Positions 36,121-45,057 are shown, counted from the first letter of the stretch. The stretch is 64,000 nucleotides of DNA from Ectopseudomonas mendocina (GCF_016008875.1 NZ_JADTQG010000005.1:124001-188000); one strand, 5' to 3'. Program-made: numbers and translations. The notes: generated from the sequence alone by a model not told the origin.

Positions 36121-36155
36121 AACGAACTCGGCGGCCTTGGGCCGCCGAGTTCGTT
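36121..36155. terminator. Bidirectional terminator, 16-bp perfect stem
   Basis: Arms at 36121-36136 and 36140-36155 pair perfectly around a 3-base loop (GGCC-TTG-GGCC centre). It lies between the converging DMT transporter and FCD regulator genes. Confidence 0.85.
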
Positions 36156-36164
36156 CATCCAGTT

Positions 36165-36920
36165 TCAGCCGTGCAGCGCTTCGGCCTCGGCCGCTTCGTG
36201 CGCCTGGCGCAGGCGCTCGCGACTGTTGGTCAGGTGCAAGCGCATGGCCGCTCGCGCCGCCTCGGCGTCCTGGCGCGCGATGGCCTCGAAGATCTGCTCG
36301 TGCTCACGCTCCAGGCGCGCCATGTAATGGGTGTGATCGTCACGCGCCAGGCCGGCGGAGTTGACCCGGGTACGCGGGATGATGCTGGTGCCCAGATGAC
36401 TGAGGATATCGGTGAAATAGCGGTTGCCGGTGGCCTCGGCAATGCGCAGGTGGAAATGAAAGTCCGAGGACACCGCATCACTGGCATGCGCAGCGCCATC
36501 GTTGATCGCGTCCAGTGCCTCGCGAATGGCTTTGAGCTGAACGTCGCTGCGCCGAGCAGCCGCCATGCCGGCCGACTCCACCTCGAGACTGATGCGCAAC
36601 TCGAGGATGGCCAGCACGTCGCGCAAGGTGACGATGGTCGCCGGGTCGATGCGAAAACCGCTGGCACTGGGTGTATCCAGCACGAAGGTGCCGATGCCGT
36701 GACGGGTCTCCACCAGGCCGGCCGCCTGCAAACGCGACAACGCCTCGCGCACCACGGTACGGCTGACGCCCTGCTCTTCCATGATCGCCGACTCCGTCGG
36801 CAACTTCTCACCGCGCTTGATATGTCCATCGCGAATGCGTTGCGACAGCTCGGCCACCAACTCCTGGGCCAGGCTGCGGTGCTTGCGACGAGCACGTGGT
36901 TGAGCGTTTTGCATTTCCAT
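36165..36920 (-). CDS. FCD-domain GntR-family regulator (FadR subfamily)
   Basis: A 251-residue repressor. The winged helix is LPTESAIMEEQGVSRTVVREALSRL with the following GLVETRHGIGTFV (about 40-85), and an all-helical FCD ligand domain (about 95-235) has metal-binding histidines in DFHFHLRIAEATGN and EHEQIFEAI. FCD regulators with this organisation control hexuronate and aldarate genes. The start at 36920 (MEMQNAQPR) leaves operator 3 (36969-36981) in its promoter region. I infer it is the protein that binds the GTTGT-N3-AYRAC sites, including two at the udh/lacI promoters. Confidence 0.9.
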   Translation of the reverse strand: MEMQNAQPRARRKHRSLAQELVAELSQRIRDGHIKRGEKLPTESAIMEEQGVSRTVVREALSRLQAAGLVETRHGIGTFVLDTPSASGFRIDPATIVTLRDVLAILELRISLEVESAGMAAARRSDVQLKAIREALDAINDGAAHASDAVSSDFHFHLRIAEATGNRYFTDILSHLGTSIIPRTRVNSAGLARDDHTHYMARLEREHEQIFEAIARQDAEAARAAMRLHLTNSRERLRQAHEAAEAEALHG

Positions 36921-36968
36921 GGTGGGCGAATACTCGACTTGAGGCTTTGCCGTAATGATAGCCCAGCA

Positions 36969-36981
36969 GTTGTACGATGAC
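36969..36981. promoter_or_regulatory. Uronate operator 3: GTTGTACGATGAC
   Basis: The third GTTGT-N3-AYRAC copy, midway between the divergent FCD regulator (start 36920) and epimerase gene (start 37021). It fits autoregulation plus control of the epimerase gene. Confidence 0.6.
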
Positions 36982-37020
36982 ACTATGAATTCCCGACATT
37001 TACCGCCACTGGAGCGCCAA

Positions 37021-37896
37021 ATGCCAACTACTCTGCTGACCCTGCGCGATAGCCTGACACAACTGACCCTGGCTCCGGACCTAGGGGCGAGTCTGGTCAA
37101 CTGGGTTCGCCTAAGCGATGGCCGAGCGCTGCTTCGGCACAGTGACGAACAGGCGCTAGCTGCCGCCAACCCTAGGCGTCTGGCCTGCTACCCGTTGCTG
37201 CCCTGGTCCAATCGCATCGGTGGCGGCGGCTTCGATACGCCTGCCGGCTGGCAGGCACTGAGCGCCAATACCGACCATGAGCCGCTGCCCATTCATGGCA
37301 GCGCCTGGCAACAGCCCTGGCAAACAGTCGACGTGACATCCGACAGCGTAAGCCTGCAACTCGACAGCCACTCGCCGTTCCCATACCGCGCCACATTGCA
37401 CGTTCAATTAACCGACGGCTGCCTGCGCCTGACGTTACAAGCCACTCATCTTGGCGAGCAGCCCACCTGGTATGGCCTCGGCCTGCATCCTTATCTGCCA
37501 CGCAATGAGCACACTCGGATACAGGCCAAAGCCGCAGGCGTCTGGTTATGTGGCGAAAACAAACTTTCCAGTCAGTGGGTCGAGTTGCCCCAGGCCTGGA
37601 ACTTCGACGAGCCAACACTGCTGCCGCAGCAACTTGTCGATAATGCCTTTACCCAATGGCCCGGCGACGCCCGCATCATCCAGCAGGACGCCGGTTATCA
37701 ACTCGTCTGCACAGCACAGGGCAGCGATGTATTTCTGTTGTTTTGCCCGCAAGCACAGAACTTCTTCTGTTTCGAGCCCGTCACCCACCCGGTCAATGCG
37801 CATCATCTGGCACAGCGTCCAGGCCTGCAGTTACTGGCTCCGGGGCAAAGCTGTCGACTGAGTTTCAGCCTGCATTATCAGGCGCTGTCCGGCTGA
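37021..37896 (+). CDS. Aldose 1-epimerase family protein
   Basis: A 291-residue galactose-mutarotase-fold protein. LPWSNRIGGGGF (about 58-69) and HGSAWQQPW (about 90-98) hold the substrate arginine and histidine, and YGLGLHPYLP (about 155-164) the second histidine region. GGAG precedes ATG 37021; an upstream in-frame ATG (36985) would put the operator against the start and is less likely. It probably speeds the alpha/beta anomer exchange of uronates or a related sugar, matching the preference of uronate dehydrogenase for a cyclic anomer. Confidence 0.85.
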   Translation: MPTTLLTLRDSLTQLTLAPDLGASLVNWVRLSDGRALLRHSDEQALAAANPRRLACYPLLPWSNRIGGGGFDTPAGWQALSANTDHEPLPIHGSAWQQPWQTVDVTSDSVSLQLDSHSPFPYRATLHVQLTDGCLRLTLQATHLGEQPTWYGLGLHPYLPRNEHTRIQAKAAGVWLCGENKLSSQWVELPQAWNFDEPTLLPQQLVDNAFTQWPGDARIIQQDAGYQLVCTAQGSDVFLLFCPQAQNFFCFEPVTHPVNAHHLAQRPGLQLLAPGQSCRLSFSLHYQALSG

Positions 37897-37935
37897 TTAC
37901 TGGACATTCATGAGACGTCGGCGATAATACACGCC

Positions 37936-37957
37936 AGTTGCACTGTGCAACTTTTCT
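37936..37957 (+). terminator. Terminator after the epimerase gene
   Basis: AGTTGCA-CTG-TGCAACT (37937 as centre of the left arm; arms 37936-37942 and 37946-37952) followed by TTTTCT. Confidence 0.7.
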
Positions 37958-38141
37958 CGCGAAAAACTTACAAATAGATAAGTAACCGCAGAGACGGAGA
38001 GCGATGCAAAGCGCGAACTTTGTAAACCCCTCTTCCACGCCCCCAAGGCGTACGACCCTTTAGATCGACTCCCGACCGCAACAGTGAAGCCAGGCGCTTC
38101 ACGCGTCGTGGGCCGGTCATAACTACATACAGGTAAAACCA

Positions 38142-38363
38142 GTGACGAAAGACGAACTGCGCGCCGAACTCGAGCGCCAGGCGCAGCGTTACAAGGATGT
38201 ATACGGCGGAGAAGTCATCACCTACGCCGCTCAGCCGGACCCGGATCGCAAACCCTGGCGCAAGAAACCCAGCCTGCTCGACCAGGCCTTCGACAAAGAA
38301 ATCGAAAAAATCGAGAAAGAACGCCAGGAAAAACGCGACGCCGCCGACGAAGTTGCCAGCTAG
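38142..38363 (+). CDS. Small highly charged protein of unknown function
   Basis: A 73-residue protein starting at GTG 38142, with AGGT just upstream. It is rich in K, E, D and R; the C-terminal half ([21 protein letters not shown]) should be one long charged helix or coiled coil. I do not recognise a family. A 180-base leader with a GTGAAGC/GCTTCAC hairpin (38084-38102) precedes it. Regular codon use and a downstream hairpin support it being real. Its function is unknown. Confidence 0.6.
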   Translation: MTKDELRAELERQAQRYKDVYGGEVITYAAQPDPDRKPWRKKPSLLDQAFDKEIEKIEKERQEKRDAADEVAS

Positions 38364-38380
38364 GTCCAACTTCGAACCTA

Positions 38381-38436
38381 AGTAGGGCGTGTGAAACCCG
38401 CCAAAACTGCAATCGCCGGTTTTGCCCCGCCCTACT
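38381..38436. terminator. Nested inverted repeat between converging genes
   Basis: AGTAGGGCG (38381-38389) pairs with CGCCCTACT (38428-38436), enclosing a second pairing of CAAAAC with GTTTTG. It may act as a two-way terminator, or it may be a REP-like remnant. Confidence 0.5.
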
Positions 38437-38453
38437 GTTATTTCAGCGTTTCC

Positions 38454-39938
38454 CTAGCGCTTCTTGCCGCCCATCAGCGATCCCATCAACCCTCGCACCA
38501 GTTGCCGGCCCAGTTGGTTGGCCGCTTGGCGCAAGGCACTTTTCATCGCCCCGCCAATCAACTCTCCCGCCATCTGCCCCAGCCCATGCTCCTGCGTAGC
38601 GGCCTTGGCCTTCGTAGTCGGCTGTGCCGGCGCCTCGGCGGCCGCCTGGGCGGCGCGCGCAGTGAGCAGCTCATAGGCCGATTCCCGGTCGACAGGCTTG
38701 TCGTAGAGCCCCGCGAGCGATGACTGGCGTACCAGCGCCGCACGCTCCGAATCGCTCAGCGGGCCGATACGCGACTGCGGTGGGGCGATGGCCACGCGCT
38801 GGACCATCGCCGGCGTGCCTTTCTCTTCCAGGGTTCCGACCAAGGCCTCACCTATACCCAGCTCCGTCAACACGCTAAGCGTGTTGAACGCCGGATTCGG
38901 ACGAAAGCCGTCGGCCACGGCGCGCAAGGCCTTCTGCTCCTTGGCGGTGAAGGCGCGCAGGCCGTGCTGGATGCGCAGGCCGAGCTGGGCCAGCACATCA
39001 TCCGGCAGGTCTCCCGGCGACTGGGTGACGAAATACACCCCGACGCCCTTGGAACGAATCAGCCGCACTACCTGCTCCAGGCGATCCTGCAGGGCCTTGG
39101 GCGTGCCCTGAAAGAGCAGGTGCGCCTCATCGAAGAACAGCGCCAGTACCGGTTTGTCGGCATCGCCACGCTCCGGCAACTGCTCGAACAGTTCGGCCAG
39201 CAGCCACAGCAGAAAGGTCGCATACACCTTGGGCGCCTCGTGAACCAGGCGCGTGGCATCGAGCAGGTGCACGCGGCCACGGCCGTCTCGGTCCGGGTGC
39301 AATAGATCCTCGAGCTGCAACGCCGGCTCGCCGAACAGCGCCTCTGCGCCCTGCTGCTCCAGGCCTGCCAGACGCCGCAGCAACGCCTGTGCGGAGGTGC
39401 TTGTGAACAGTGCCGCGTCTTCCCCGAGCACCTGTGGATTGTCCTTGAGGTAGCCGAGCAGCGCCTTCAGGTCCTTCAGATCGAGCAGCAGCAAACCTTC
39501 GCGATCAGCCACCTTGAATGCCGCGTAGAGCGCGGCCTGCTGGCTGTCGGTCAGCTCCAGCAGTGCGCCGAGCAACAATGGCCCCATCTCGCTGAGCGTG
39601 GTGCGCAAAGGATGACCGCTCTGCCCATGCACGTCCCACAGGGTCACCGGGTAGGCCTGTGGCTGGTGATCGAGCCAGGGCATGCTGGCGATGCGTTCGG
39701 CGATCTTGCCCTGAGGCGCACCGGCTGCACCGAGGCCACACAGATCGCCTTTGACATCGGCGGCGAATACCGCCACCCCGGCATCGCTGAAAGTCTCGAT
39801 CAAGCGTTGCAAGGTTACCGTCTTGCCGGTGCCTGTGGCGCCGGCGATCAGGCCGTGACGATTGCCCAGTCGCAGCGGCTGCCCCACCGCATGCCCATCA
39901 CTGCCTGCACCCAATACGAACTGCGAATTCAAAGGCAT
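38454..39938 (-). CDS. HerA-like ATPase (DUF853, YjgR type)
   Basis: A 494-residue cytoplasmic P-loop ATPase. Walker A GATGTGKT is at 33-40, Walker B in LALFFDEAHLLF (about 270), and a conserved block GVGVYFVTQSPGDLPDDVLAQLG follows, typical of the YjgR branch of the HerA/FtsK superfamily. The C-terminus is a low-complexity tail with Gly/Met-rich repeats (GELIGGAMKSAL, GLMGSLMGGKKR). Family members are widespread; the biological role is not settled. It has no NurA partner nearby, so it is not the archaeal-type end-resection pair. Confidence 0.9.
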   Translation of the reverse strand: MPLNSQFVLGAGSDGHAVGQPLRLGNRHGLIAGATGTGKTVTLQRLIETFSDAGVAVFAADVKGDLCGLGAAGAPQGKIAERIASMPWLDHQPQAYPVTLWDVHGQSGHPLRTTLSEMGPLLLGALLELTDSQQAALYAAFKVADREGLLLLDLKDLKALLGYLKDNPQVLGEDAALFTSTSAQALLRRLAGLEQQGAEALFGEPALQLEDLLHPDRDGRGRVHLLDATRLVHEAPKVYATFLLWLLAELFEQLPERGDADKPVLALFFDEAHLLFQGTPKALQDRLEQVVRLIRSKGVGVYFVTQSPGDLPDDVLAQLGLRIQHGLRAFTAKEQKALRAVADGFRPNPAFNTLSVLTELGIGEALVGTLEEKGTPAMVQRVAIAPPQSRIGPLSDSERAALVRQSSLAGLYDKPVDRESAYELLTARAAQAAAEAPAQPTTKAKAATQEHGLGQMAGELIGGAMKSALRQAANQLGRQLVRGLMGSLMGGKKR

Positions 39939-40114
39939 CTTGCCATCCCCTGGAAGCCGTGAGCGGCCGCGAAAGCACTTTCAAGCGCAGCCGTGGTACA
40001 CAAGACTGGTTGCAGAGCGATGCGCACGCAAGATCACATGAGCAAAAACCTGCAATCTCAATAATCACGGCAGGCCGAGTGCTTCATGTATCGATCGGTA
40101 AACCTGCTGGACAT

Positions 40115-40142
40115 GACGAAGGGCGCCACAGCGCCCTTTCGC
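40115..40142. terminator. Hairpin terminator
   Basis: AAGGGCGC-CACA-GCGCCCTT (40119-40138), followed by TTCGC on the plus side. It lies just past the end of the 58-residue gene read leftwards and could serve either direction. Confidence 0.6.
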
Positions 40143-40145
40143 TCG

Positions 40146-40322
40146 TCACTCCTGCTCGGTCTTAGGCCCCTGTCGCTCCTGCAACTGTCGCCACAGCTCG
40201 GCGGCTTCGGCGAACTCGGTGCCATCTTCTTCGCTGAGTGCATCGGGGTCGTAACGCCGCACGCAGCCCTCGCCCAATGTCGGCGGCGCCTTGGAGGTCG
40301 CCTTGTCCAGTGGATCGCTCAT
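40146..40322 (-). CDS. Small acidic conserved protein
   Basis: A 58-residue protein (MSDPLDKATSKAPP...) with an acidic middle (DPDALSEEDGTEFAEAAELW). It begins 11 bases after the CBS-domain gene in the same direction, so it is likely co-transcribed with it. The start at 40322 is preferred over 40337 as it has a G-rich site upstream. I do not know its function. Confidence 0.6.
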   Translation of the reverse strand: MSDPLDKATSKAPPTLGEGCVRRYDPDALSEEDGTEFAEAAELWRQLQERQGPKTEQE

Positions 40323-40333
40323 CGCCCCTGCCC

Positions 40334-40759
40334 TCAACTGATGCTCAGCTCGCCCTGCTCGTGCTGGGCGAACTCCTTGACCGCCCGAAGCACGTCATGC
40401 CGACTGATCTGTCCGACCAGACGGCCGTTCTCGATCACCGGCATGCGCCGGCGCCGGCCACGCAGGAAACGCTCCGACAGTTCGATGATGTCCGCCTCCG
40501 GGCTGACCGTTTCCACCGCAGTGGTCATATAGGTGCTGACAGTGCCGCCGATAGCTTCGTAGTAGGCACCGGAGAGAATGCCACGCAAGCAGTCCCCTTC
40601 CGACAGCAGGCCAATCAGATGACCTTGGGAGTCGACCACCGGCGCTCCGGAAATCCGGTGCTCCAGCAGTCGATTGATGGCAGTGAACAGATCCGTATCC
40701 GATCGGAACGTCACCAGATGGCGAGTCATGTAATCGCGCACCTTGATGGACTTGAGCAT
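40334..40759 (-). CDS. CBS-domain protein (tandem pair)
   Basis: A 141-residue protein made of two CBS repeats (about 8-62 and 75-135), with characteristic HRISGAPVVDSQGHLIGLLSEGD and RRRRMPVIENGRLVGQISRHD segments given here in part. Such pairs bind adenine nucleotides and regulate partner enzymes; the partner is not apparent. ATG 40759 has AGAGGAGA upstream, a better start than 40795. Confidence 0.88.
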   Translation of the reverse strand: MLKSIKVRDYMTRHLVTFRSDTDLFTAINRLLEHRISGAPVVDSQGHLIGLLSEGDCLRGILSGAYYEAIGGTVSTYMTTAVETVSPEADIIELSERFLRGRRRRMPVIENGRLVGQISRHDVLRAVKEFAQHEQGELSIS

Positions 40760-40804
40760 GGGCTTTCTCCTCTGACGTACGCCGGGCCGGCCCACGCAGC
40801 AAGA

Positions 40805-41656
40805 TCAGTCGAACACCACCGTCTTGTTGTCGTGCACCAGCACTCGGTCTTCCAAGTGATAGCGTAGCCCACGTGCCAGAACCATCTTCTCCACGTCCTT
40901 GCCCAGGCGCACCATTTCCTCGATATCGTCGCGATGCGTCACGCGGACTACATCCTGTTCGATGATCGGACCAGCATCCAGTTCTTCGGTAACGTAATGA
41001 GATGTTGCACCGATTAGCTTCACGCCACGCAGAGAGGCCTGGTGGTAAGGCTTGGCACCGACGAAGGACGGCAGGAAGCTGTGATGGATATTGATCACGC
41101 GCTGGGCGAATTCAGCGCACAGCGCTGGCGGCAGAATCTGCATGTAGCGCGCCAGAACGATGACATCGGCCCCATGCTCCTTGACCAGACGCTCCACCTC
41201 GGCGAAGGCCGGTGCCTTTTCCGCAGGATCGACCGGTACATGGAAATAGGGAATGCCATGCCATTCGACCATGCTGCGCAGATCGTCATGGTTGGCGATC
41301 ACGCAGGGGATCTCACAATCGAGTTCATTGCTGTGCCAACGGTGCAGCAAGTCGGCCAGGCAGTGCGATTCGCGACTGGCCATCAGCACCACGCGCTTCT
41401 TCTGCGCCGAGTCGGTGACGCGCCACTCCATGGAGAACTCGCGAGCGATGGGCGAGAACGCCTGCTTGAAACCCTCCAGATCGAATGGCAGCGAGTCGGC
41501 ACGAATTTCGTGACGCATGAAGAACCAGCCACTCTGCGTATCGGAGTGGTGACTGGCTTCGGTGATCCAGCCGTTATAGGTGGCGAGAAAATTACTGACT
41601 TTGGCAACGATGCCGACGCGGTCGGGGCAGGAAATCACCAATCTGAACGTGCGCAT
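40805..41656 (-). CDS. purU: Formyltetrahydrofolate deformylase (PurU)
   Basis: Hydrolyses 10-formyl-tetrahydrofolate to formate and tetrahydrofolate, balancing one-carbon pools. The 283-residue protein has an N-terminal ACT domain (RLVISCPDRVGIVAKVSNFL, about 4-23) and a formyltransferase-fold catalytic domain with NIHHSFLPSFVGAKPYHQA (about 190-208) and the aspartate of IIEQDVVRVTHRD. The position beside mvaT and sbcB matches the P. aeruginosa neighbourhood that I remember. Confidence 0.96.
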   Translation of the reverse strand: MRTFRLVISCPDRVGIVAKVSNFLATYNGWITEASHHSDTQSGWFFMRHEIRADSLPFDLEGFKQAFSPIAREFSMEWRVTDSAQKKRVVLMASRESHCLADLLHRWHSNELDCEIPCVIANHDDLRSMVEWHGIPYFHVPVDPAEKAPAFAEVERLVKEHGADVIVLARYMQILPPALCAEFAQRVINIHHSFLPSFVGAKPYHQASLRGVKLIGATSHYVTEELDAGPIIEQDVVRVTHRDDIEEMVRLGKDVEKMVLARGLRYHLEDRVLVHDNKTVVFD

Positions 41657-41874
41657 AACTAAGATCCCAATGGCGGCGCATAAAGCCGGCCATTCTAACG
41701 ATAAGCCGGCAAAACTGCAGTAGGGCGACGACGGGCGCTCAGCTTAGGACGCCCGGTTAACCCATTGGCCTAGAGCCTGGAAAACTTCCCAAGGCTATTT
41801 GTAATAGTTGATTTAATTTAGGCCTAGTCGACACAAAGGGTTGCATTGCACTGCAGCAATTTTATGTGCCGCTG

Positions 41875-41903
41875 TTTACTTGTTATTAGTGCCTGACTAT
41901 TAT
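41875..41903 (+). promoter_or_regulatory. Candidate sigma-70 promoter of mvaT
   Basis: TTTACT (41875-41880), 17 bases, TATTAT (41898-41903), in an AT-rich region 50 bases before the mvaT ATG. AT-rich DNA here would also suit binding of MvaT itself. Confidence 0.5.
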
Positions 41904-41951
41904 TAGGCCACTGTTGACTACCACAGACTTATTCACGCCAAGGTAACGCCC

Positions 41952-42326
41952 ATGTCGCTGATCAATGAATACCGCGCTACAGAAGAAGCTATCAAAGAAC
42001 TGCAAGAACGCCTGAAGAACCTGTCGCAAGACGACAAGCTGAAGAAAGAGCTGGAATTCGAAGGCAAGCTGCGCACCCTGATGGGCGAATATCAGAAGTC
42101 GCTGCGCGACATCATTGCTCTGCTCGATCCTGAAGCCAAAAACGGCAAAGGTGTCCGTTCCGCCAAGCCTGTTGCCACCAAGCGCGCGCGCAAGGTCAAG
42201 CAATACAAGAACCCGCACAGTGGTGAAGTGATCGAAACCAAAGGCGGCAACCACAAGACGCTGAAAGAGTGGAAAGCCAAGTGGGGCGCCGACGCCGTCG
42301 AGGGCTGGGCCACGCTGCTGGGCTAA
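41952..42326 (+). CDS. mvaT: MvaT, H-NS-family xenogeneic silencer
   Basis: A 124-residue nucleoid protein. An N-terminal oligomerisation coiled coil (about 1-60; MSLINEYRATEEAIKELQER at the start) is joined by a basic linker (KRARKVKQYKNP) to the C-terminal DNA-binding domain with the KGGNHKTLKEWKAKWG AT-pincer region. It binds AT-rich minor grooves and silences horizontally acquired and virulence genes. It is nearly identical to the P. aeruginosa protein. A strong terminator follows. Confidence 0.97.
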   Translation: MSLINEYRATEEAIKELQERLKNLSQDDKLKKELEFEGKLRTLMGEYQKSLRDIIALLDPEAKNGKGVRSAKPVATKRARKVKQYKNPHSGEVIETKGGNHKTLKEWKAKWGADAVEGWATLLG

Positions 42327-42343
42327 CGCCAGAGCAACACCGC

Positions 42344-42372
42344 AAAACGCCAGCCATGCTGGCGTTTTTTAT
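42344..42372 (+). terminator. Strong terminator after mvaT
   Basis: AAAACGCCAGC-CAT-GCTGGCGTTTT (42344-42368), an 11-bp perfect stem running into a T6 tract. Confidence 0.93.
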
Positions 42373-42582
42373 TGCCGGTATTTTTCTCATGCGTCCAACA
42401 GAAAAGCAGTTTTGGGCAATGTTTTTGAGTAGCGAGTTGGCACGCTCAATTAGCAGCAGTTTCACTGTGCCGTCAGCGCGTGATCTTGCACTCGCGAAAG
42501 TTCCCAACACCTAGACTTTTCTTAAAACCAGCTGGCGAGCGCGAGCGTTTTCATCCCGTTGGTATAGCAGTCCTGGACGAAA

Positions 42583-44028
42583 TCAGACCGCGATCCCATC
42601 CACAGCAAAACGCGCCTGCAGTTCTTCTGCATAGGACTGCCACTGTTGCAGAAGTTGCAGTTGCCGGGGGCTGCAGCCAAGGCGCGATTGCTCCAGCGCT
42701 GCGCGAAATTGCCCCAGAGTATTGGGAGCGCCGAACTGTGGATCGCTCAATCGCTGCCGGCAGAAATCCACCCAGCGCTGACCTTCGTCGGGCGACAAGC
42801 TGTCGGGAAAGTTGCGCGCGCGATAACGAAACAACAACTCCGGCAGTCGCGCATCATCGAATGGCCATTTGTCGTTGGCCAATGACTGAGGCTGAGCACT
42901 ACGCACCTGTTCGCACAGGCGACGATCACGGTCGCCGATAAAACCGTCGTAGAGCTGCTGCTCTGGGTCGCTGCTGCCGGTGAAGGGCTCCTCGCGGTAG
43001 ATGGCGGCAAGTTTGTCCTGCCACAGCGACTGCGCGTTCTTCAGCGCCTCGACGTTGCGCTCGCAGAGCGACCAGTCCAGCTGCAGTCGCTGACGATCCG
43101 TCTCACGCAGCACGGACAAGGGCGCGACCACCGGACAGCGGTTGATATGCAGCAACTTCAACGGTACCGGCGCTTCGCCCTCGGCCAGGTCTTCGCGGCG
43201 CGTGTAGAGGCGACTGCGCAGGACTTCGGCATCCAGGTCCAGCAAGGGCGATGGATCGGCCTGCAGGTCGCAGACGATCAGCGCGTTACGATTGCGCGGA
43301 TGCCAGGCCAACGGCAGCACCGGCGCCAGATAGTGACGCGCCGCAGAGAAACGTCCGGAAATATGCAGCACCGGCTGCAGCAGGCGAATCTGATCCATGA
43401 CCCGCTGCTTGCTGCGTAGCTGATAGAGGAAGTCGTAGAGCCGAGGCTGCCGCTCACGCAGCAGGCGCGCCAGGCCGATGGTCGCGCGCACGTCGGACAG
43501 CGCATCGTGCGCCTGGCCGTGATCGATGCCGTTGGCCTGGGTCAGCCGCTCCAGCTTGAGCGATACACGCCCGTCTTCCTCGGGCCACTCGATGCCCTCA
43601 GGGCGCAGCGCGTAGGCGGTACGGACCAGATCGATCAGGTCCCAACGGCTGTTGCCGCCCTGCCATTCTCGGGCATACGGGTCGAAGAAATTGCGGTAGA
43701 GACTGTAGCGCGTCACCTCGTCATCGAAACGCAGGCTGTTATAGCCGGCGCCGCAGGTGCCCGGCGCCGACAGCGCGGCATGCACCCGGGTGATGAACTC
43801 GCCCTCGTCCAGGCCCAGTTGCTGCAGGCGCTGCGGCTCGATACCGGTCACCAGGCAGGCAGCCGGGTGCGGCAGGATATCGTCGCTGGGCCGGCAATAG
43901 ATGTTCAGCGGCTCGCCGATCTCGTTCAGCGCCTCGTCGGTACGGATGCCCGCCACCTGCAGCGGGCGATCGCAACGCGGATTGATACCGGTGGTCTCGT
44001 AGTCGTACCAGAAGATGCTGGAAGTCAT
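42583..44028 (-). CDS. sbcB: Exodeoxyribonuclease I (SbcB)
   Basis: A 3'-5' single-strand DNA exonuclease used in recombination and mismatch repair. The 481-residue product has the DEDD nuclease fold: FWYDYETTG (D9, E11), the middle SLRFDDEVTRY, and AHDALSDVRATI with the last acidic residue, followed by the ExoI-type SH3-like and C-terminal helical domains. ATG 44028 has GGAG seven bases upstream and yields the family start MTSSIFWYDYETTG. It converges on mvaT. Confidence 0.95.
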   Translation of the reverse strand: MTSSIFWYDYETTGINPRCDRPLQVAGIRTDEALNEIGEPLNIYCRPSDDILPHPAACLVTGIEPQRLQQLGLDEGEFITRVHAALSAPGTCGAGYNSLRFDDEVTRYSLYRNFFDPYAREWQGGNSRWDLIDLVRTAYALRPEGIEWPEEDGRVSLKLERLTQANGIDHGQAHDALSDVRATIGLARLLRERQPRLYDFLYQLRSKQRVMDQIRLLQPVLHISGRFSAARHYLAPVLPLAWHPRNRNALIVCDLQADPSPLLDLDAEVLRSRLYTRREDLAEGEAPVPLKLLHINRCPVVAPLSVLRETDRQRLQLDWSLCERNVEALKNAQSLWQDKLAAIYREEPFTGSSDPEQQLYDGFIGDRDRRLCEQVRSAQPQSLANDKWPFDDARLPELLFRYRARNFPDSLSPDEGQRWVDFCRQRLSDPQFGAPNTLGQFRAALEQSRLGCSPRQLQLLQQWQSYAEELQARFAVDGIAV

Positions 44029-44209
44029 TGGCGGCTCCGTACCCAAGGCAAAATTGCCGCCAGTCTATCATTCACCTCCGGCCTCGCCGTCGCCGGCAAA
44101 AGCATGAACCAGCGCACAGGTGCCGCATGAACGGACGCACTGCACTTGAGAAAAATGCTGTAACCATTAGCATTGGCGCTCCTCTTCCACTCTGTACAAG
44201 GACGCAGCC

Positions 44210-44968
44210 ATGAGTGACGCGATCACCCCCAATCCCTACGCAGCCCCCAGCAGCGACCTGCAACAGTCGTCTCTGGGCCACGCGCCGAGCATCGAAGAGG
44301 CCCTGGCACGCGGTTATGACTTCAGCATCGGCGAACTGCTGAGTGAGTCCTGGAGCAAGGTCAAAGGCACCAAAGGCATCATCATCGGTGGCTTCCTGGT
44401 GTTCTACGTGGTGCTTCTGGCAGCCACTTTCATCCTCGGCGGCGTAGTGGGCATCTTCGGCGCGCTGAGCGAGAACCTGTTTCTGGTATTCGTCGGCGAG
44501 ATCCTGATTTCGCTGCTGGCCTCGGCACTGGCCTACCCCTTCATGGCCGGCATCAACATGGTCGGCATTCGCCGTGCCGCCGACCAGCCGCTGAGCTTCA
44601 ACGAGATCTTCAGCCACTTTGGCCGCACCGTACCGCTGATCATCACCGCCGTGGTGATGATGCTGCTGATCTACCTCGGCATGATCCTGCTGCTGATCCC
44701 CGGCATCTACCTGGGCGTCGCCTATCTGCTGGCCATCCCGCTGGTGGTCGAGCGCGGCCTGTCGCCCTGGCAGGCGCTGGAAGCCTCGCGCAAGGCCATC
44801 ACCCAGCACTGGTTCAAGGTCTTCGGCCTGTTCATCGTGCTCGGTCTGATCGTCATGGTCAGCGCCATTCCGCTGGGCATCGGTCTGGTGTGGAGCATTC
44901 CGCTGATGGTCGTGGCCATGGGCGTGCTGTATCGCACCATCTTCGGCGTGCTGCCGGCCGCTCAATAA
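44210..44968 (+). CDS. Polytopic membrane protein of unknown function
   Basis: A 252-residue protein. A polar N-terminus (NPYAAPSSDL) is followed by about six helices between 55 and 245, including two long glycine/isoleucine-rich ones, and HWFKVFGLFIVLGLIVMV near the end. It resembles the BPSS1780/YciC-like integral membrane families, with the assignment uncertain. It precedes the RDD/MoxR operon by 89 bases in the same direction and could be its first gene. Confidence 0.75.
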   Translation: MSDAITPNPYAAPSSDLQQSSLGHAPSIEEALARGYDFSIGELLSESWSKVKGTKGIIIGGFLVFYVVLLAATFILGGVVGIFGALSENLFLVFVGEILISLLASALAYPFMAGINMVGIRRAADQPLSFNEIFSHFGRTVPLIITAVVMMLLIYLGMILLLIPGIYLGVAYLLAIPLVVERGLSPWQALEASRKAITQHWFKVFGLFIVLGLIVMVSAIPLGIGLVWSIPLMVVAMGVLYRTIFGVLPAAQ

Positions 44969-45057
44969 ACCGACGTCACTCGGGCCAGCTCGCTGGCCCG
45001 GTTGCGTTCGTGGCCCGCTGCTCGCTAGCATCGGGCTTTCCTTGATGCAGTCCGCCG

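Noticed and set aside
38454..39938. HerA-type defence or DNA-end resection system
   Set aside because: No NurA, Sir2 or nuclease partner is adjacent; it is the common YjgR branch with housekeeping neighbours.
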